This document shows positions 23,780 to 32,346 of a DNA stretch of 60,211 nucleotides, in pieces. Position 1 is the stretch's first letter. Every line of letters starts with the position of its first letter. The translations under genes and the position numbers were made by a program. This stretch comes from CAUJGQ01 sp042408665 (GTDB lineage: Bacteria; Chloroflexota; Dehalococcoidia; CAUJGQ01). The notes under the pieces were generated by a model, which was given only the letters and a program-made list of their open reading frames with translations, searched no databases and was not told where the DNA came from. The DNA lies in contig JBHOQW010000194.1 in assembly GCA_042408665.1 (NCBI GenBank), positions 1 through 60,211 of the forward strand, in the 5' to 3' direction.

Positions 23780-24001
23780 CTAGCTCGTGCTGAACGCCCG
23801 CAACGTCTCGGTGAACTCGTCCACGGGCACACGTCGCTTGAGGATGCAACGGGCCTGGTGGTGCAACCGCCCGCCGTAGCTATACTCCTCCCACTGGGCG
23901 GTGACCAGCTCCCAACCGGCGCTGCCGAGCTCATCCAATCGCTGTTGCAGTTCCCGTTCCGTGAAGGTTTCCGTGAGGTACTGGAACGCTTCGCGTTGCA
24001 T
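23780..24001 (-). CDS. DUF4177-like small protein
   Basis: A 73-residue protein. MQREAFQYLTETFTERELQQRLDELGSAGWELVTAQW resembles the DUF4177 pattern of short proteins with a LGxxGWELV core; function unknown. The ATG at 24001 has GAGGAGGG about 9 bases upstream, which decides this start. A -10-like TACAAT lies at 24078-24073 on the minus strand, without a clear -35. It is followed after 78 bases by the secreted-protein gene. Confidence 0.65.
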   Translation of the reverse strand: MQREAFQYLTETFTERELQQRLDELGSAGWELVTAQWEEYSYGGRLHHQARCILKRRVPVDEFTETLRAFSTS

Positions 24002-24177
24002 GGCCGTTGCCCTCCTCTGGTACCCCACCACGGGCGGGGCCACTCGGTGCGACCATCGGCCGTCGCCCATCTATTGTACCCCTCCTCTGCCGACACACGC
24101 GAGCGGCCTGCGGCTCGCTCGCCGCCAGGATCGGTGCGCGCCTGGTGACGATTGGAGGGCCACGGGGGCAGGGTCGC

Positions 24178-24465
24178 TCACGTGCCCGGCGGGCCGGAGA
24201 TGAAGCGGGAGCGCTCCCAGCGCGCGTACAGGGCGATGCCCAGGGCCAGCGCCACCAGGCCGGCCAGGCCGAGCAGCGGGTGGATGGAGAACAGGTACAG
24301 CACCAGCACCAGCCCGCCCACGGCGCCGAACAGGATCAAGAGCGGCACGGCCAGCGCGGCGAACGCCGCCCGGGTGAGAATGAGCGCCTCCATACAGCCA
24401 CCCGGTTCCTGCTCGTCCTTCTTGTCCTTGCCCGGCGGTGTCGAGGGACCGTAATAGAACCCCAT
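24178..24465 (-). CDS. Small conserved membrane protein of unknown function
   Basis: A 95-residue protein. The first 24 residues are hydrophilic (MGFYYGPSTPPGKDKKDEQEPGG), then two membrane helices (about residues 31-57 and 61-81, separated by SIHP) and a short basic tail. I recall similar MGFYYGP-type proteins in Thermomicrobia-like Chloroflexota, but no function. It starts 21 bases after the GNAT stop, so it is probably co-transcribed with it. Confidence 0.6.
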   Translation of the reverse strand: MGFYYGPSTPPGKDKKDEQEPGGCMEALILTRAAFAALAVPLLILFGAVGGLVLVLYLFSIHPLLGLAGLVALALGIALYARWERSRFISGPPGT

Positions 24466-24486
24466 CGCCTCACCCCCGCTGCTCCC

Positions 24487-25482
24487 TCACCCGGTCGGGC
24501 CGACCCGCACCGGGATGCTCACGGCTTGCGCCAGGGATTTGTCCATCTGCAGGAACGTCGCGCTCCGCCGCCAGCCGTGCGCCTGAGCCGTGGCCTGCTG
24601 ATCCGCCCGTGCGTCGGAGAGATCGACGCGCGCCGTGGCGCAACCGCTGCCGGCGATGAACGCCGCCGCCGCGCTCAGCACGCCCGGCAACGCCGCGTTC
24701 TCCTCCGGCGGCAGCAACGGGTAGGCGATCCGCCCTTGCCGGTGGTCCCTCACGGCGTGTGCCAGCGCGAAGCCGGCCACCCGGCCCCATCGCAGCAGCA
24801 CGCGACGGTAGATCCGGGCGCCGCCCAGTAGCCGCTCCAGCACGGCCGGCGGCCCGTCCGTGTAGCGCCGGCGCAGGGAGGGCGTCACCGCGCGCAGGCC
24901 GGCCGGCAAGGCGCGCGCCTCGATCGCCGCGAAGGCGGTCGCGTGGTGGGTGCGGACCGGCGCCAGCCGGTAGCCCTGCGGGAGCGCAGCGCAGGCGCCC
25001 GCGGCGGCGCGTTCGAAGGCGGTGTAGCGGTGGAAGACCCGGTAGCCGGTGGCCGTGTACAGGGAGACGGCCGGCGCGTTGTCGGCGCGCACATCCAGCA
25101 GCACGCGCTCGGCCCCGTGCGCCGCGGCGAAGGCCTCCGCCGCGGCCAGCAGCGCCCGCCCGATCCCCTGGCGCCGGTGGGCCGGACATACGGCGAGGTT
25201 GCTGACCACCGGCGGCATGCCGCTCACCGCTACACAGCCGACCACGCGGTCGTCCTGCTCCGCCACGAACACGGCGAACGGGCCGGTGAGCGCTGTTACC
25301 AGCCGCCGCCACGGCCCGCCCAGCAACCGTGCCTGCAGGGACAAGGCCCGCCGCATCGCCTGCCGCTCGCGCGCGGTGGGGAAGTCCTCGGGGAACACCT
25401 CCGCCAGCAGGGCGGCGACCCGAGCGACGTCGGCGGGTTGGAGCGTTCGCATCGTCACCGCCGACGCTGGTGCGGCCGTCAT
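24487..25482 (-). CDS. Tandem GNAT-fold acetyltransferase
   Basis: A 331-residue protein. The N-terminal half is a complete GNAT domain with VGCVAVSG, VVSNLAVCPAHRRQGIGRALLAAAEAFA (acetyl-CoA loop) and LDVRADNAPAVSLYTATGYRVFHRYTAF. The C-terminal half looks like a second, degenerate GNAT domain without a clear QxxGxA loop. Start ATG at 25482 follows GGAGGA; a -10-like TACACT is just upstream. Substrate unknown. Confidence 0.75.
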   Translation of the reverse strand: MTAAPASAVTMRTLQPADVARVAALLAEVFPEDFPTARERQAMRRALSLQARLLGGPWRRLVTALTGPFAVFVAEQDDRVVGCVAVSGMPPVVSNLAVCPAHRRQGIGRALLAAAEAFAAAHGAERVLLDVRADNAPAVSLYTATGYRVFHRYTAFERAAAGACAALPQGYRLAPVRTHHATAFAAIEARALPAGLRAVTPSLRRRYTDGPPAVLERLLGGARIYRRVLLRWGRVAGFALAHAVRDHRQGRIAYPLLPPEENAALPGVLSAAAAFIAGSGCATARVDLSDARADQQATAQAHGWRRSATFLQMDKSLAQAVSIPVRVGPTG

Positions 25483-25554
25483 GACCGATCCTCCGTATAC
25501 GGGAGTGTAGCACGCGGCCGGCATCGTGGCCGGCGCTCGGCCGGGCCACGGACA

Positions 25555-25587
25555 CGGGAAGGGGGCGGTTCGGCCGCCCCCTTCCCG
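25555..25587 (-). terminator. Strong hairpin downstream of nrdJ
   Basis: Perfect 14-bp stem: CGGGAAGGGGGCGG - TTCGG - CCGCCCCCTTCCCG, beginning 35 bases after the nrdJ stop. It lies between nrdJ and the next minus-strand gene. There is no T run, as often in very GC-rich genomes. Confidence 0.65.
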
Positions 25588-25622
25588 TCCTGTCCGCCTC
25601 GTGATACCCCGCGAGGCTCGGC

Positions 25623-28022
25623 CTAGCCGCACTTGGTGTAACCGCAGGCGCGGCAGGTCATACACCCCTCGGCGTAGTGCAGCAGGCTACCGCACTCCGG
25701 GCAGCCGACACCGGACTCGTCCTGGGCGGGGGCGGTGTGACCGCGGCCGTTGGCCGTCACGGCCGGCGGGAGGCTGCCGGGGGTGGTGTGGCCGTTGCCC
25801 TGCGGGTCGAGGAGGCCGGCGGTGAACATGTCCGGGTTCACGAACCGCTTTTCCAGCCAGCGGAAGACGTAGTCCACCAGCGAGGTGGCGTGCGGGATAT
25901 CGCGGTTGGAGGTCATGCCGGACGGCTCGAAGCGGTTGTTCTTCATCTTGGCTGTCAGCCCCTCCAGCGGCACGCCGTACTGCAGGGCGATGCTGGTGAG
26001 CTGACCCAGGCTTTCCATCAGGCCGTTGACCGTGGAACCCTGTTTGCTCACCCGCAGGAAGACCTCGCCGGGGCGGCCGTCCTCGTACAGGCCGACGGTG
26101 ATGTACCCTTCCTGCTCGCCCACCTGGAACTTGTGCGTAATGGACATGCGCTCGTCCGGCAGGCGCTTGCGCTGCGGCCGCCACTCCGCCGCCGGCGCCG
26201 TGCGCTGCTCTTCCTTGTCCCTGGCGTGGCTCAGCACCTGAAACTCCCGCGAGCCGTCGCGGTAGATGGTGATCCCCTTGCAGCCCATGGCGTAGGCGAG
26301 CTGGTAGGCCAGGGCCACGTCCTCCACCGTCGCCTCGTGCGGGAAGTTGATGGTCTTGGAGACGGCGTTGTCCGTGTACTTCTGGAAGGCGGCCTGGGTG
26401 CGCACGTGCCACTCGGGCGTGATGTCGTGCGCGGTCACGAACACCCGCTTCACCCAGTCCGGCACCTCGGGCCGGGCGGACAGCTTGCCGCCGGCGGCCA
26501 GGTACTGGATCAGGTCCTCGGAGTAAAAGCCCTCGCGCCGCGCCACCGCCTCGAAGCAGCGGTTGACCTCGGTGAGCTTGGTCGGTTGCTTCGGGTTCTT
26601 GGGGTCCAGGTAGTGCTGGCGGGTGAACGCCAGCGCGAACACCGGCTCGATGCCGCTGGAGCAGTCGGCGATGATGCTGATCGTGCCGGTGGGGGCGATA
26701 GTGGTGCGGGTGGCGTTGCGCAGCTTGGTGTTGCGGTAGGGCGTTTCGGCGGTGGGGCCGTAGATGCTCTCCTCCCAGGCCGGGAACGGTCCCCGCTCCT
26801 CGGCGAGCCGCATCGAGGCCTCGTCCGCCTTCTCCTGGATGAAGCGCATCACCCGCTCGGCTAGCGCCATCGCCTCCGGCGAGTCGTAGGGGATGGCGAG
26901 CTGGTAGAGCAGGTCGGCCCAGCCCATCACCCCCAGGCCGATGCGGCGGATGCGGCGCGACACCTCCTCGATCTGGGGCAAGGGGTAGCGGTTAGCGTCG
27001 ATCACGTTGTCCAGGAAGCGCACGCACTCCGGCACCACGGCGCCCAGCCGCTCCCAGTCCACCTCCGGCTGGCCGTTCACCTCGCGCACGAAGCGGGCCA
27101 GGTTGATGGAGCCCAGGTTGCAGGAGTCATAGGGATACAGCGGTTGTTCCCCGCAAGGATTGGTGCTCTCGATCGGGCCCATGGAGGGCACGGGGTTGGC
27201 CTTACTGGCGTTGATGCGGTCGATGAAGATGACGCCCGGGTCGCCGTTCTTCCAGGCGTTCTCGACCAGGCGCTGCCACACCTGGCGCGCGTTCTTCGTG
27301 CCGACGACGCGGCCGTCGCGCGGGTCGATGAGCTCGTAGTCCTCGCCCCGCTCCAGCGCCTGCATGAAGCGTTCCGTCACGGCCACGGAGATGTTGAAGT
27401 TCTGCAGCGTGACCATGTCCGCCTTGACAGCGATGAACTTGTCGATGTCTGGGTGGTCGACGCGCAGGATGCCCATATTGGCGCCACGGCGCATCCCGCC
27501 CTGCTTGATCGCCTCGGTGGCGCCGTCAAACACCTTCATGAAGGAGACCGGGCCGGAGGCCACGCCGGAGGTGGAGCGGACGATGCTGCCCTCCGGCCGC
27601 AGGCGGGAGAAGGAGAACCCGGTGCCGCCGCCGCTCTGGTGGATGAGGGCGGCGTGTTTGACGGTCTCGAAGATCGCCTCCAGCGAGTCCTCTACCGGCA
27701 GCACGAAGCAGGCGGAGAGCTGGCCCAGGGGCCGGCCGGCGTTGGCCAGGGTGGGCGAGTTGGGCAGGAAATCGAGGCGGGCCATTAGGTTGTAGAAGCG
27801 CTCCTCGATCTCGGCCACCCGCCGTTCATCGGCGCCGTAGGCGCGCTCCACCGCCGCCAGCGTGCGGGCCACCCGCTGGAACAGTTCTTCCGGTGTCTCG
27901 ATCGGCTGGCCCTGTTCATCTTTGGCCAGGTAGCGCCGCTCCAACACGACGCGCGCGTTGGGGGATAGCTCCAGGGGCTGAAGGTGTCCGCTCCGCTTGC
28001 CGCGGGACGGCCTGGCAACCAT
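25623..28022 (-). CDS. nrdJ: Vitamin B12-dependent ribonucleotide reductase (class II)
   Basis: Reduces ribonucleotides to deoxyribonucleotides with adenosylcobalamin, independent of oxygen. The 799-residue protein shows FLPNSPTLANAGRPLGQLSACFVLPV, SGGGTGFSFSRLRP, STNPCGEQPLYPYDSCNLGSIN (active-site finger loop), RNATRTTIAPTGTISIIADCSSGIEP, and a C-terminal cysteine-rich tail (CPECGSLLHYAEGCMTCRACG) that carries the redox and zinc-ribbon cysteines. I chose the ATG at 28022 (GGAGAGGA upstream); the frame is open to 28196, overlapping nrdR. No cobalamin riboswitch is seen in the leader. It follows nrdR and should share its control. Confidence 0.94.
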   Translation of the reverse strand: MVARPSRGKRSGHLQPLELSPNARVVLERRYLAKDEQGQPIETPEELFQRVARTLAAVERAYGADERRVAEIEERFYNLMARLDFLPNSPTLANAGRPLGQLSACFVLPVEDSLEAIFETVKHAALIHQSGGGTGFSFSRLRPEGSIVRSTSGVASGPVSFMKVFDGATEAIKQGGMRRGANMGILRVDHPDIDKFIAVKADMVTLQNFNISVAVTERFMQALERGEDYELIDPRDGRVVGTKNARQVWQRLVENAWKNGDPGVIFIDRINASKANPVPSMGPIESTNPCGEQPLYPYDSCNLGSINLARFVREVNGQPEVDWERLGAVVPECVRFLDNVIDANRYPLPQIEEVSRRIRRIGLGVMGWADLLYQLAIPYDSPEAMALAERVMRFIQEKADEASMRLAEERGPFPAWEESIYGPTAETPYRNTKLRNATRTTIAPTGTISIIADCSSGIEPVFALAFTRQHYLDPKNPKQPTKLTEVNRCFEAVARREGFYSEDLIQYLAAGGKLSARPEVPDWVKRVFVTAHDITPEWHVRTQAAFQKYTDNAVSKTINFPHEATVEDVALAYQLAYAMGCKGITIYRDGSREFQVLSHARDKEEQRTAPAAEWRPQRKRLPDERMSITHKFQVGEQEGYITVGLYEDGRPGEVFLRVSKQGSTVNGLMESLGQLTSIALQYGVPLEGLTAKMKNNRFEPSGMTSNRDIPHATSLVDYVFRWLEKRFVNPDMFTAGLLDPQGNGHTTPGSLPPAVTANGRGHTAPAQDESGVGCPECGSLLHYAEGCMTCRACGYTKCG

Positions 28023-28110
28023 GGCGTCCTCTCCGTCTGTTGGAATCGGTCTCACGCCGTATTGGGCCCGCTCGTTTGCATCGTTGGCGGTGATGGCGTT
28101 CTCTCCGTCT
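28021..28110. repeat. Duplicated 18-bp ribosome-binding segment before nrdJ
   Basis: ATGGCGTCCTCTCCGTCT (28021-28038) and ATGGCGTTCTCTCCGTCT (28093-28110) differ at one base and lie 72 bases apart, in the same frame. On the minus strand each is a Shine-Dalgarno (AGACGGAGAG) followed by GCCAT; the downstream copy is the nrdJ start, the upstream one reads ATC instead of ATG. Confidence 0.6.
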
Positions 28111-28161
28111 AGGCGCAGCGCCCGCGGTCCACTGTCCGGCCGGAGCCCATCGGCCGGCGCG

Positions 28162-28623
28162 CTAGCCGCGGGCTCCGGCCCGCGCGTCCAGCTCATCGAG
28201 CGCGCGGCGCAGCGCCTCCACGTCCGCGAACTGGCGGTACACCGAGGCGAAGCGCACGTAGGCGATCTGGTCCAGGTCGCGCAGGAGCTCCATCACCACC
28301 TCGCCGATCTGGGCGCTGGCCACCTCGCGCTGGCCGGACTGCCGCACCCGGCGTTCCACCTCGCTCACCAGGTCGTCCACCGCCTCCGCCGACACAGGCC
28401 GCTTCTCGCACGCTCGCCGCACCCCCGCTGCCACTTTCTCGCGGTCGAACGGCTCCCGCCGCCCGTCTTTCTTCACCACCCGCACCGGGCTCATCTCCAC
28501 CCGCTCGTAGGTGGTGAAGCGACCACTGCACGCCGCGCACTCCCGCCGGCGCCGGATCTCGTGCTCACCCGTGCGCGAGTCCACCACCCGCGAGTCCCGG
28601 TGCCGGCAGTACGGGCACTGCAT
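28162..28623 (-). CDS. nrdR: Transcriptional repressor NrdR
   Basis: Nucleotide-sensing repressor of ribonucleotide reductase genes. MQCPYCRHRDSRVVDSR and ECAACSGRFTTYERVE form the N-terminal zinc ribbon; SPVRVVKKDGRREPFDREKVAAGVRRACEKRPVSAEAV is the ATP-cone domain that senses ATP/dATP. Length 153 as usual. It is upstream of nrdJ, and its own promoter overlaps two NrdR-box-like sites, so autoregulation is likely. Confidence 0.95.
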   Translation of the reverse strand: MQCPYCRHRDSRVVDSRTGEHEIRRRRECAACSGRFTTYERVEMSPVRVVKKDGRREPFDREKVAAGVRRACEKRPVSAEAVDDLVSEVERRVRQSGQREVASAQIGEVVMELLRDLDQIAYVRFASVYRQFADVEALRRALDELDARAGARG

Positions 28624-28664
28624 CGCCTACCACCCACTGAAACTGCTCAACCGCTTGACCGTTA

Positions 28665-28680
28665 CCACAATATCTGGGGG
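28665..28680. promoter_or_regulatory. NrdR box, promoter-distal
   Basis: CCACAATATCTGGGGG matches most of the 16-bp consensus ACACwATATATwGTGT (about 11 positions by eye). It lies just downstream of the predicted transcription start of nrdR-nrdJ. Confidence 0.65.
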
Positions 28681-28692
28681 CCGGTCGGACTG

Positions 28693-28720
28693 AGCATACC
28701 GTATTTGGTGGAGCTGTCAA
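28693..28720 (-). promoter_or_regulatory. Promoter of nrdR-nrdJ
   Basis: On the minus strand TTGACA (28720-28715, a perfect -35), a 16-base spacer and TATGCT (28698-28693). The spacer contains the second NrdR box. Confidence 0.75.
28696..28711. promoter_or_regulatory. NrdR box, inside the promoter
   Basis: ATACCGTATTTGGTGG matches about 10 positions of the NrdR-box consensus. It starts 31 bases from the first box, the three-helix-turn spacing known for paired NrdR boxes, and lies between the -35 and -10. Confidence 0.6.
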
Positions 28721-28799
28721 TGCCGTTGTACGGTACCGCCGCGCGCCTCGGCGAGGGGTAAGTGGCACTCCCGGGCGGGACTTTCGTCCAGGCCGGTAG

Positions 28800-28840
28800 G
28801 CGACGGCCCCTCCGCCGCGGAGCTGGGGAGGGGCCGTCGC
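28800..28840 (-). terminator. Terminator-like hairpin after ftsZ
   Basis: GCGACGGCCCCTCC (28800-28813) and GGAGGGGCCGTCGC (28827-28840) form a perfect 14-bp stem with a 13-base loop, 22 bases after the ftsZ stop. It probably ends the dcw transcript. No T run. Confidence 0.65.
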
Positions 28841-28862
28841 GCGGCGGTGGTGCCGGTGGGCC

Positions 28863-30023
28863 TCACGGGCGGGACGTCATGGTTCGGCGCAGGAAGGCGG
28901 GCAGCTCCACATCGGTGTCGTTGCTGCCCAGATCCGGCGCGGGACGGCGCGGCGCGGCCGGCTCGTGGTGCGGCTGCGGCGCCGGGCTTGGGTGATACGG
29001 CTCATGGCGCGCCTGGTAGGCCGGCTGGCTGAAGCGGAAGGAGCGGGCCTGCTCCTGCGCGTGCGCGTCGAATCCGGTGGCGATCACGGTGATCTGCACC
29101 TCGTCACGCATGTTGTTGTCCAGCACGGCGCCGAAGATGATCTCCGCGTCCGGATCGACGACCTCGTTGATCACCTGCGCGGCCATGTTCACCTCGAACA
29201 GGAGGAGGTCCTCCGGCCCCGTGATGTTGAACAGCACGCCGCGGGCGCCCTGGATGCTGGCGTCCAGCAGGGGGCTGGCGATGGCCTGTTTGGCGGCCTC
29301 CACGGCTCGGTTCTCACCCTGCGCCCGGCCGATGGCGAGCAGGGCCGGGCCGGCGCCCTGCATGATCTTCTTCACGTCGGCGAAGTCGAGGTTGATCAGG
29401 CCGGGCCGGGTGATCAGCTCGGAGATGCCGCGGATGCCCTGGTAGAGCACACCGTCCGCCTCACGGAAGGCCTGGGCCATAGTGACGCGCTGGTCGCAGA
29501 TCGAGAGCAGGCGGTCGTTGGGGATGACGATGAGCGTGTCCACCTTCTCGCGCAGCCGCTCGATCCCTTCCTCGGCCTGGCGGCGGCGCTTGGCGCCCTC
29601 GAAGCTGAACGGTTTGGTCACCACTGCTACCGTGAGGGCGCCGGCCTGTCGCGCCAGCTCGGCCACCACCGGCGCCGCGCCGGTGCCGGTGCCACCGCCC
29701 ATCCCCGCCGTGATGAACACCATCTCCGCGCCGCGTACCACCTCGGCCAGCTCGTGCTGGCTCTCCTCGGCGGCCTTGGCGCCGATCGCCGGGTCGCCGC
29801 CCACGCCCAGGCCCTTGGTCAGCTTCTCGCCGATGCGGATGCGCACGTGCGCCTGGGAGCGGGCGAGGGCCTGAGCATCCGTGTTGATCGCCACGAACTC
29901 CACGCCGAACAACTGCTCCTGGATCATACGGTCCACGGAGTTGGAGCCGCCGCCGCCCACGCCGATCACCTTGATCGGCGGGAGCCCTTCCAGTTCCGGA
30001 TGGGGGTGGGATGTTCGCACCAT
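28863..30023 (-). CDS. ftsZ: Cell division GTPase FtsZ
   Basis: Tubulin homologue that forms the division ring. PPIKVIGVGGGGSNSVDRM, the tubulin signature GGGTGTGAAPVVAE, NLDFADVKKIM, and the T7 region PDAEIIFGAVLDN are present. A proline-rich linker leads to the conserved C-terminal peptide DVELPAFLRR that binds FtsA. The ATG at 30023 (386 residues) has AAGGAGT upstream; the frame is open for 21 more codons. Last gene of the dcw cluster. Confidence 0.97.
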   Translation of the reverse strand: MVRTSHPHPELEGLPPIKVIGVGGGGSNSVDRMIQEQLFGVEFVAINTDAQALARSQAHVRIRIGEKLTKGLGVGGDPAIGAKAAEESQHELAEVVRGAEMVFITAGMGGGTGTGAAPVVAELARQAGALTVAVVTKPFSFEGAKRRRQAEEGIERLREKVDTLIVIPNDRLLSICDQRVTMAQAFREADGVLYQGIRGISELITRPGLINLDFADVKKIMQGAGPALLAIGRAQGENRAVEAAKQAIASPLLDASIQGARGVLFNITGPEDLLLFEVNMAAQVINEVVDPDAEIIFGAVLDNNMRDEVQITVIATGFDAHAQEQARSFRFSQPAYQARHEPYHPSPAPQPHHEPAAPRRPAPDLGSNDTDVELPAFLRRTMTSRP

Positions 30024-30116
30024 GGGGAGGGGACTCCTTTCCGAAGACTTCCGGATCCGTCGAAACTGTGCCATGCGACGCTCCACCGCGCTCTGGCGAT
30101 GCTGGGGTGCGTGCCG

Positions 30117-31367
30117 CTACTCGGGCAACATGATCCGGGCCAGGCTGGTCAGCCGCCGCAGCACCCCGAAGCGGCCCTCCACCGGCGGCGCCCCGGCTTG
30201 CCGGGAGGGCTGCAGAACCGCGTCGTGTTCGCGCACCGCCCACCCGAGCAGGCCGATGCTGGCGCTGAACGCCGGGTTCGCCAGAGTCTCGTCCAACTGG
30301 TGGATGCCGGTGGGGGCGCCCGTGCGCGCCGGCATCGCCAGCACCCGCTCGGCCACCTCGGCGATGCCGGCCAGGTTGGCGGTACCGCCCGTGAGCACCA
30401 CGCCGGCCGAGACCAGCTCCTCGCAGCCGGAGCGGCTCACCTCGTCGCGGACCATCTCTAAGATCTCTTCGACCCGCGCCTCGATGATCTCACACAGGCG
30501 CCGCCGGCTGACGGTGCGCTGCCGCTCGGAGCCGAACGCCTCGATCTCGAACGTCTCGTCCGGTGGCACGCGGGCCGGCAGGGCGTGGCCGTAGATCTCT
30601 TTGGCGGCCTCCGCCGCGCTGAAGGGGGCGCGCAACCCGTAGACGATATCGTTGGTGATGTTGTTGCCGCCCACCGGCAGCACCGCGGTGTGCAGGATGG
30701 CGCCCTCTACAAACACGGCCACATCCGTGGTGCCGCCGCCGATATCGACCAGCACCACGCCGTGCGTGCGCTCCTCCTCGTCCAGCACCGCATCCGCCGC
30801 CGCTACCACTTCCAACACCAGGCTCTCCACCTGCACCCCCGCGCTCTCGACGCACTTGCTCAGGTTCTGGATAGCGGTGACCGCGCCGGTGATGATGTGT
30901 GCCTCCACGTCCAGGCGGTGTCCGTATTTGCCCACCGGATCGCCGCTGCTCTCCTCGCCGTCGATGATGTAGAAGCGGGGCAGGGCGTGCAGGATCTCGC
31001 GGTTGTTGGGAATGGCGACGGTGCGTGCCCCCTCCAGCGCGCGCCGCACGTCGTCCTCGGTGATGGCCCGTTCCAGGTTAGGGAGGGCCACGGTGCCGCG
31101 TGAGTTCAGGCAGGCGATGTGCGCGCCGCCGATACCCACCGTGGCGGCCACGATCTTGGCGTTGCTAGCCCGCTCCGCCGCCCGCACCGAGGCGCTGATG
31201 GCCGCCGTCAGCCGGCCCACGTCGTCCACCAGGCCCTTGGCCATGCCGCGCGAGGCGGTGACGCTGTACCCGGTGATGCGCAGCCGGCCCTGGTCGTCAT
31301 ACCCGCCGACCAGGGTGCAGACCTTGGTGGTCCCGATATCGATGGCCGCCACACCGCCGCGTCGCAC
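30117..31367 (-). CDS. ftsA: Cell division protein FtsA
   Basis: Actin-like ATPase that anchors FtsZ to the membrane. GVAAIDIGTTKVCTLVGG (phosphate 1), VGIGGAHIACLNSRG, VVLVDIGGGTTDVAVFVEGA (phosphate 2) and SAGVVLTGGTANLAGI (adenosine) are the actin-fold motifs, with the SHS2 1C domain after the first. Length 416. GTG start at 31367 after GGAG. The C-terminal end (RRLTSLARIMLPE) is amphipathic and may be the membrane anchor. Confidence 0.95.
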   Translation of the reverse strand: MRRGGVAAIDIGTTKVCTLVGGYDDQGRLRITGYSVTASRGMAKGLVDDVGRLTAAISASVRAAERASNAKIVAATVGIGGAHIACLNSRGTVALPNLERAITEDDVRRALEGARTVAIPNNREILHALPRFYIIDGEESSGDPVGKYGHRLDVEAHIITGAVTAIQNLSKCVESAGVQVESLVLEVVAAADAVLDEEERTHGVVLVDIGGGTTDVAVFVEGAILHTAVLPVGGNNITNDIVYGLRAPFSAAEAAKEIYGHALPARVPPDETFEIEAFGSERQRTVSRRRLCEIIEARVEEILEMVRDEVSRSGCEELVSAGVVLTGGTANLAGIAEVAERVLAMPARTGAPTGIHQLDETLANPAFSASIGLLGWAVREHDAVLQPSRQAGAPPVEGRFGVLRRLTSLARIMLPE

Positions 31368-31404
31368 TGCCCGCTCCGTCCCGGGGCGCCGTTCCGCCCC
31401 ACGT

Positions 31405-32346
31405 CTATCGGTAGAAGGCGCGGTCGCCGAACCGCAAGTCGATCTCCGTCACCGAGGTTCGGCCCGCCTGCTGCAGGACCGCGCGCCACACCGCCAGCTT
31501 GTACTCCAACCCCGCCTCGTCGCCGAGACGCACGCGCACCCCCCGGTCGGTGGTGACCTCCAGGCCGCGGGCCTGCGTCCATTCGAAGCGCACGGGCTGC
31601 TGTCCGACGGCCGCGGGCGCCAGTTCCCGCACCCGCAGCGCCATGCGCACGGCGTCCCCGTCCACGCGGTCGCCTGGCCGGAGGCCGGGCGTACCGTCCG
31701 TCTGCACGATCACCGGCAGCGCGTCGTCCGGTGCGGCGTCCAGGACGACGCCGTCCGCATCCACCGCGTAGCCGACGCCGCCCACCTGCCACACCGCGGC
31801 CGGCATGCGCTCCTCGACACGGACCGTCAGCCCGCGCGGCCAGCGGCGCACTACCTGGGCCCGCCGTACGCCCGGCAGCCGCTCCACCCGCTGCCGCACC
31901 ATCTCCGGATCGACCCAGAACAGCTCCTGGTGCAGGACCCCGCTGGCGTGGGCGATCTCGTCTGCGCTGAGATAGCGGGCACCCTCCACGCGCACCCGCT
32001 CCACGCGGAAGAAGCCCGTGGAGATCAGGCCGTACACACCCAGGCCGGCGGTGAGCAGCACCATGGCCACACCCAGCAGCACGAACCGACCGCGCAGCCG
32101 GCGGCGCGGGATGACCGGCGGGCGGGGTGAACCGGCGGGAGGGCGCGTCACCCGAATGCGCCCGCCGGGGCCGGTGCCCGGTGGCAACGGTCGCGGCCGG
32201 GCGGTGATGCGCGATACCGGCCGGCGTGCCCCGGTAGGCCGCATCGGTCGGTCCGCGCGTGGGCGCAGGACGATCTCGTCGCCGGAGCCGTCCGGGCCGA
32301 CGGGCATCATCCCGGCCTGGTCACCGTCGGCGGTGCGTTTCGGCAT
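31405..32346 (-). CDS. ftsQ: Cell division protein FtsQ
   Basis: Bitopic divisome protein. A long basic and proline-rich cytoplasmic N-terminus (about 90 residues), one membrane helix (FVLLGVAMVLLTAGLGVYGLI), a POTRA domain (FRVERVRVEGARYLSADEIAHASG, RLPGVRRAQVVRRWPRGLTVRVEERMPAAVW) and the FtsQ beta domain. Length 313. The start ATG at 32346 overlaps the ddl 3' end by 26 bases. The cytoplasmic part is longer than in E. coli FtsQ. Confidence 0.9.
   Translation of the reverse strand: MPKRTADGDQAGMMPVGPDGSGDEIVLRPRADRPMRPTGARRPVSRITARPRPLPPGTGPGGRIRVTRPPAGSPRPPVIPRRRLRGRFVLLGVAMVLLTAGLGVYGLISTGFFRVERVRVEGARYLSADEIAHASGVLHQELFWVDPEMVRQRVERLPGVRRAQVVRRWPRGLTVRVEERMPAAVWQVGGVGYAVDADGVVLDAAPDDALPVIVQTDGTPGLRPGDRVDGDAVRMALRVRELAPAAVGQQPVRFEWTQARGLEVTTDRGVRVRLGDEAGLEYKLAVWRAVLQQAGRTSVTEIDLRFGDRAFYR

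Noticed and set aside
28023..28161. Cobalamin riboswitch before the B12-dependent nrdJ
   Set aside because: The gap is too short for the aptamer and shows no B12-box sequence.
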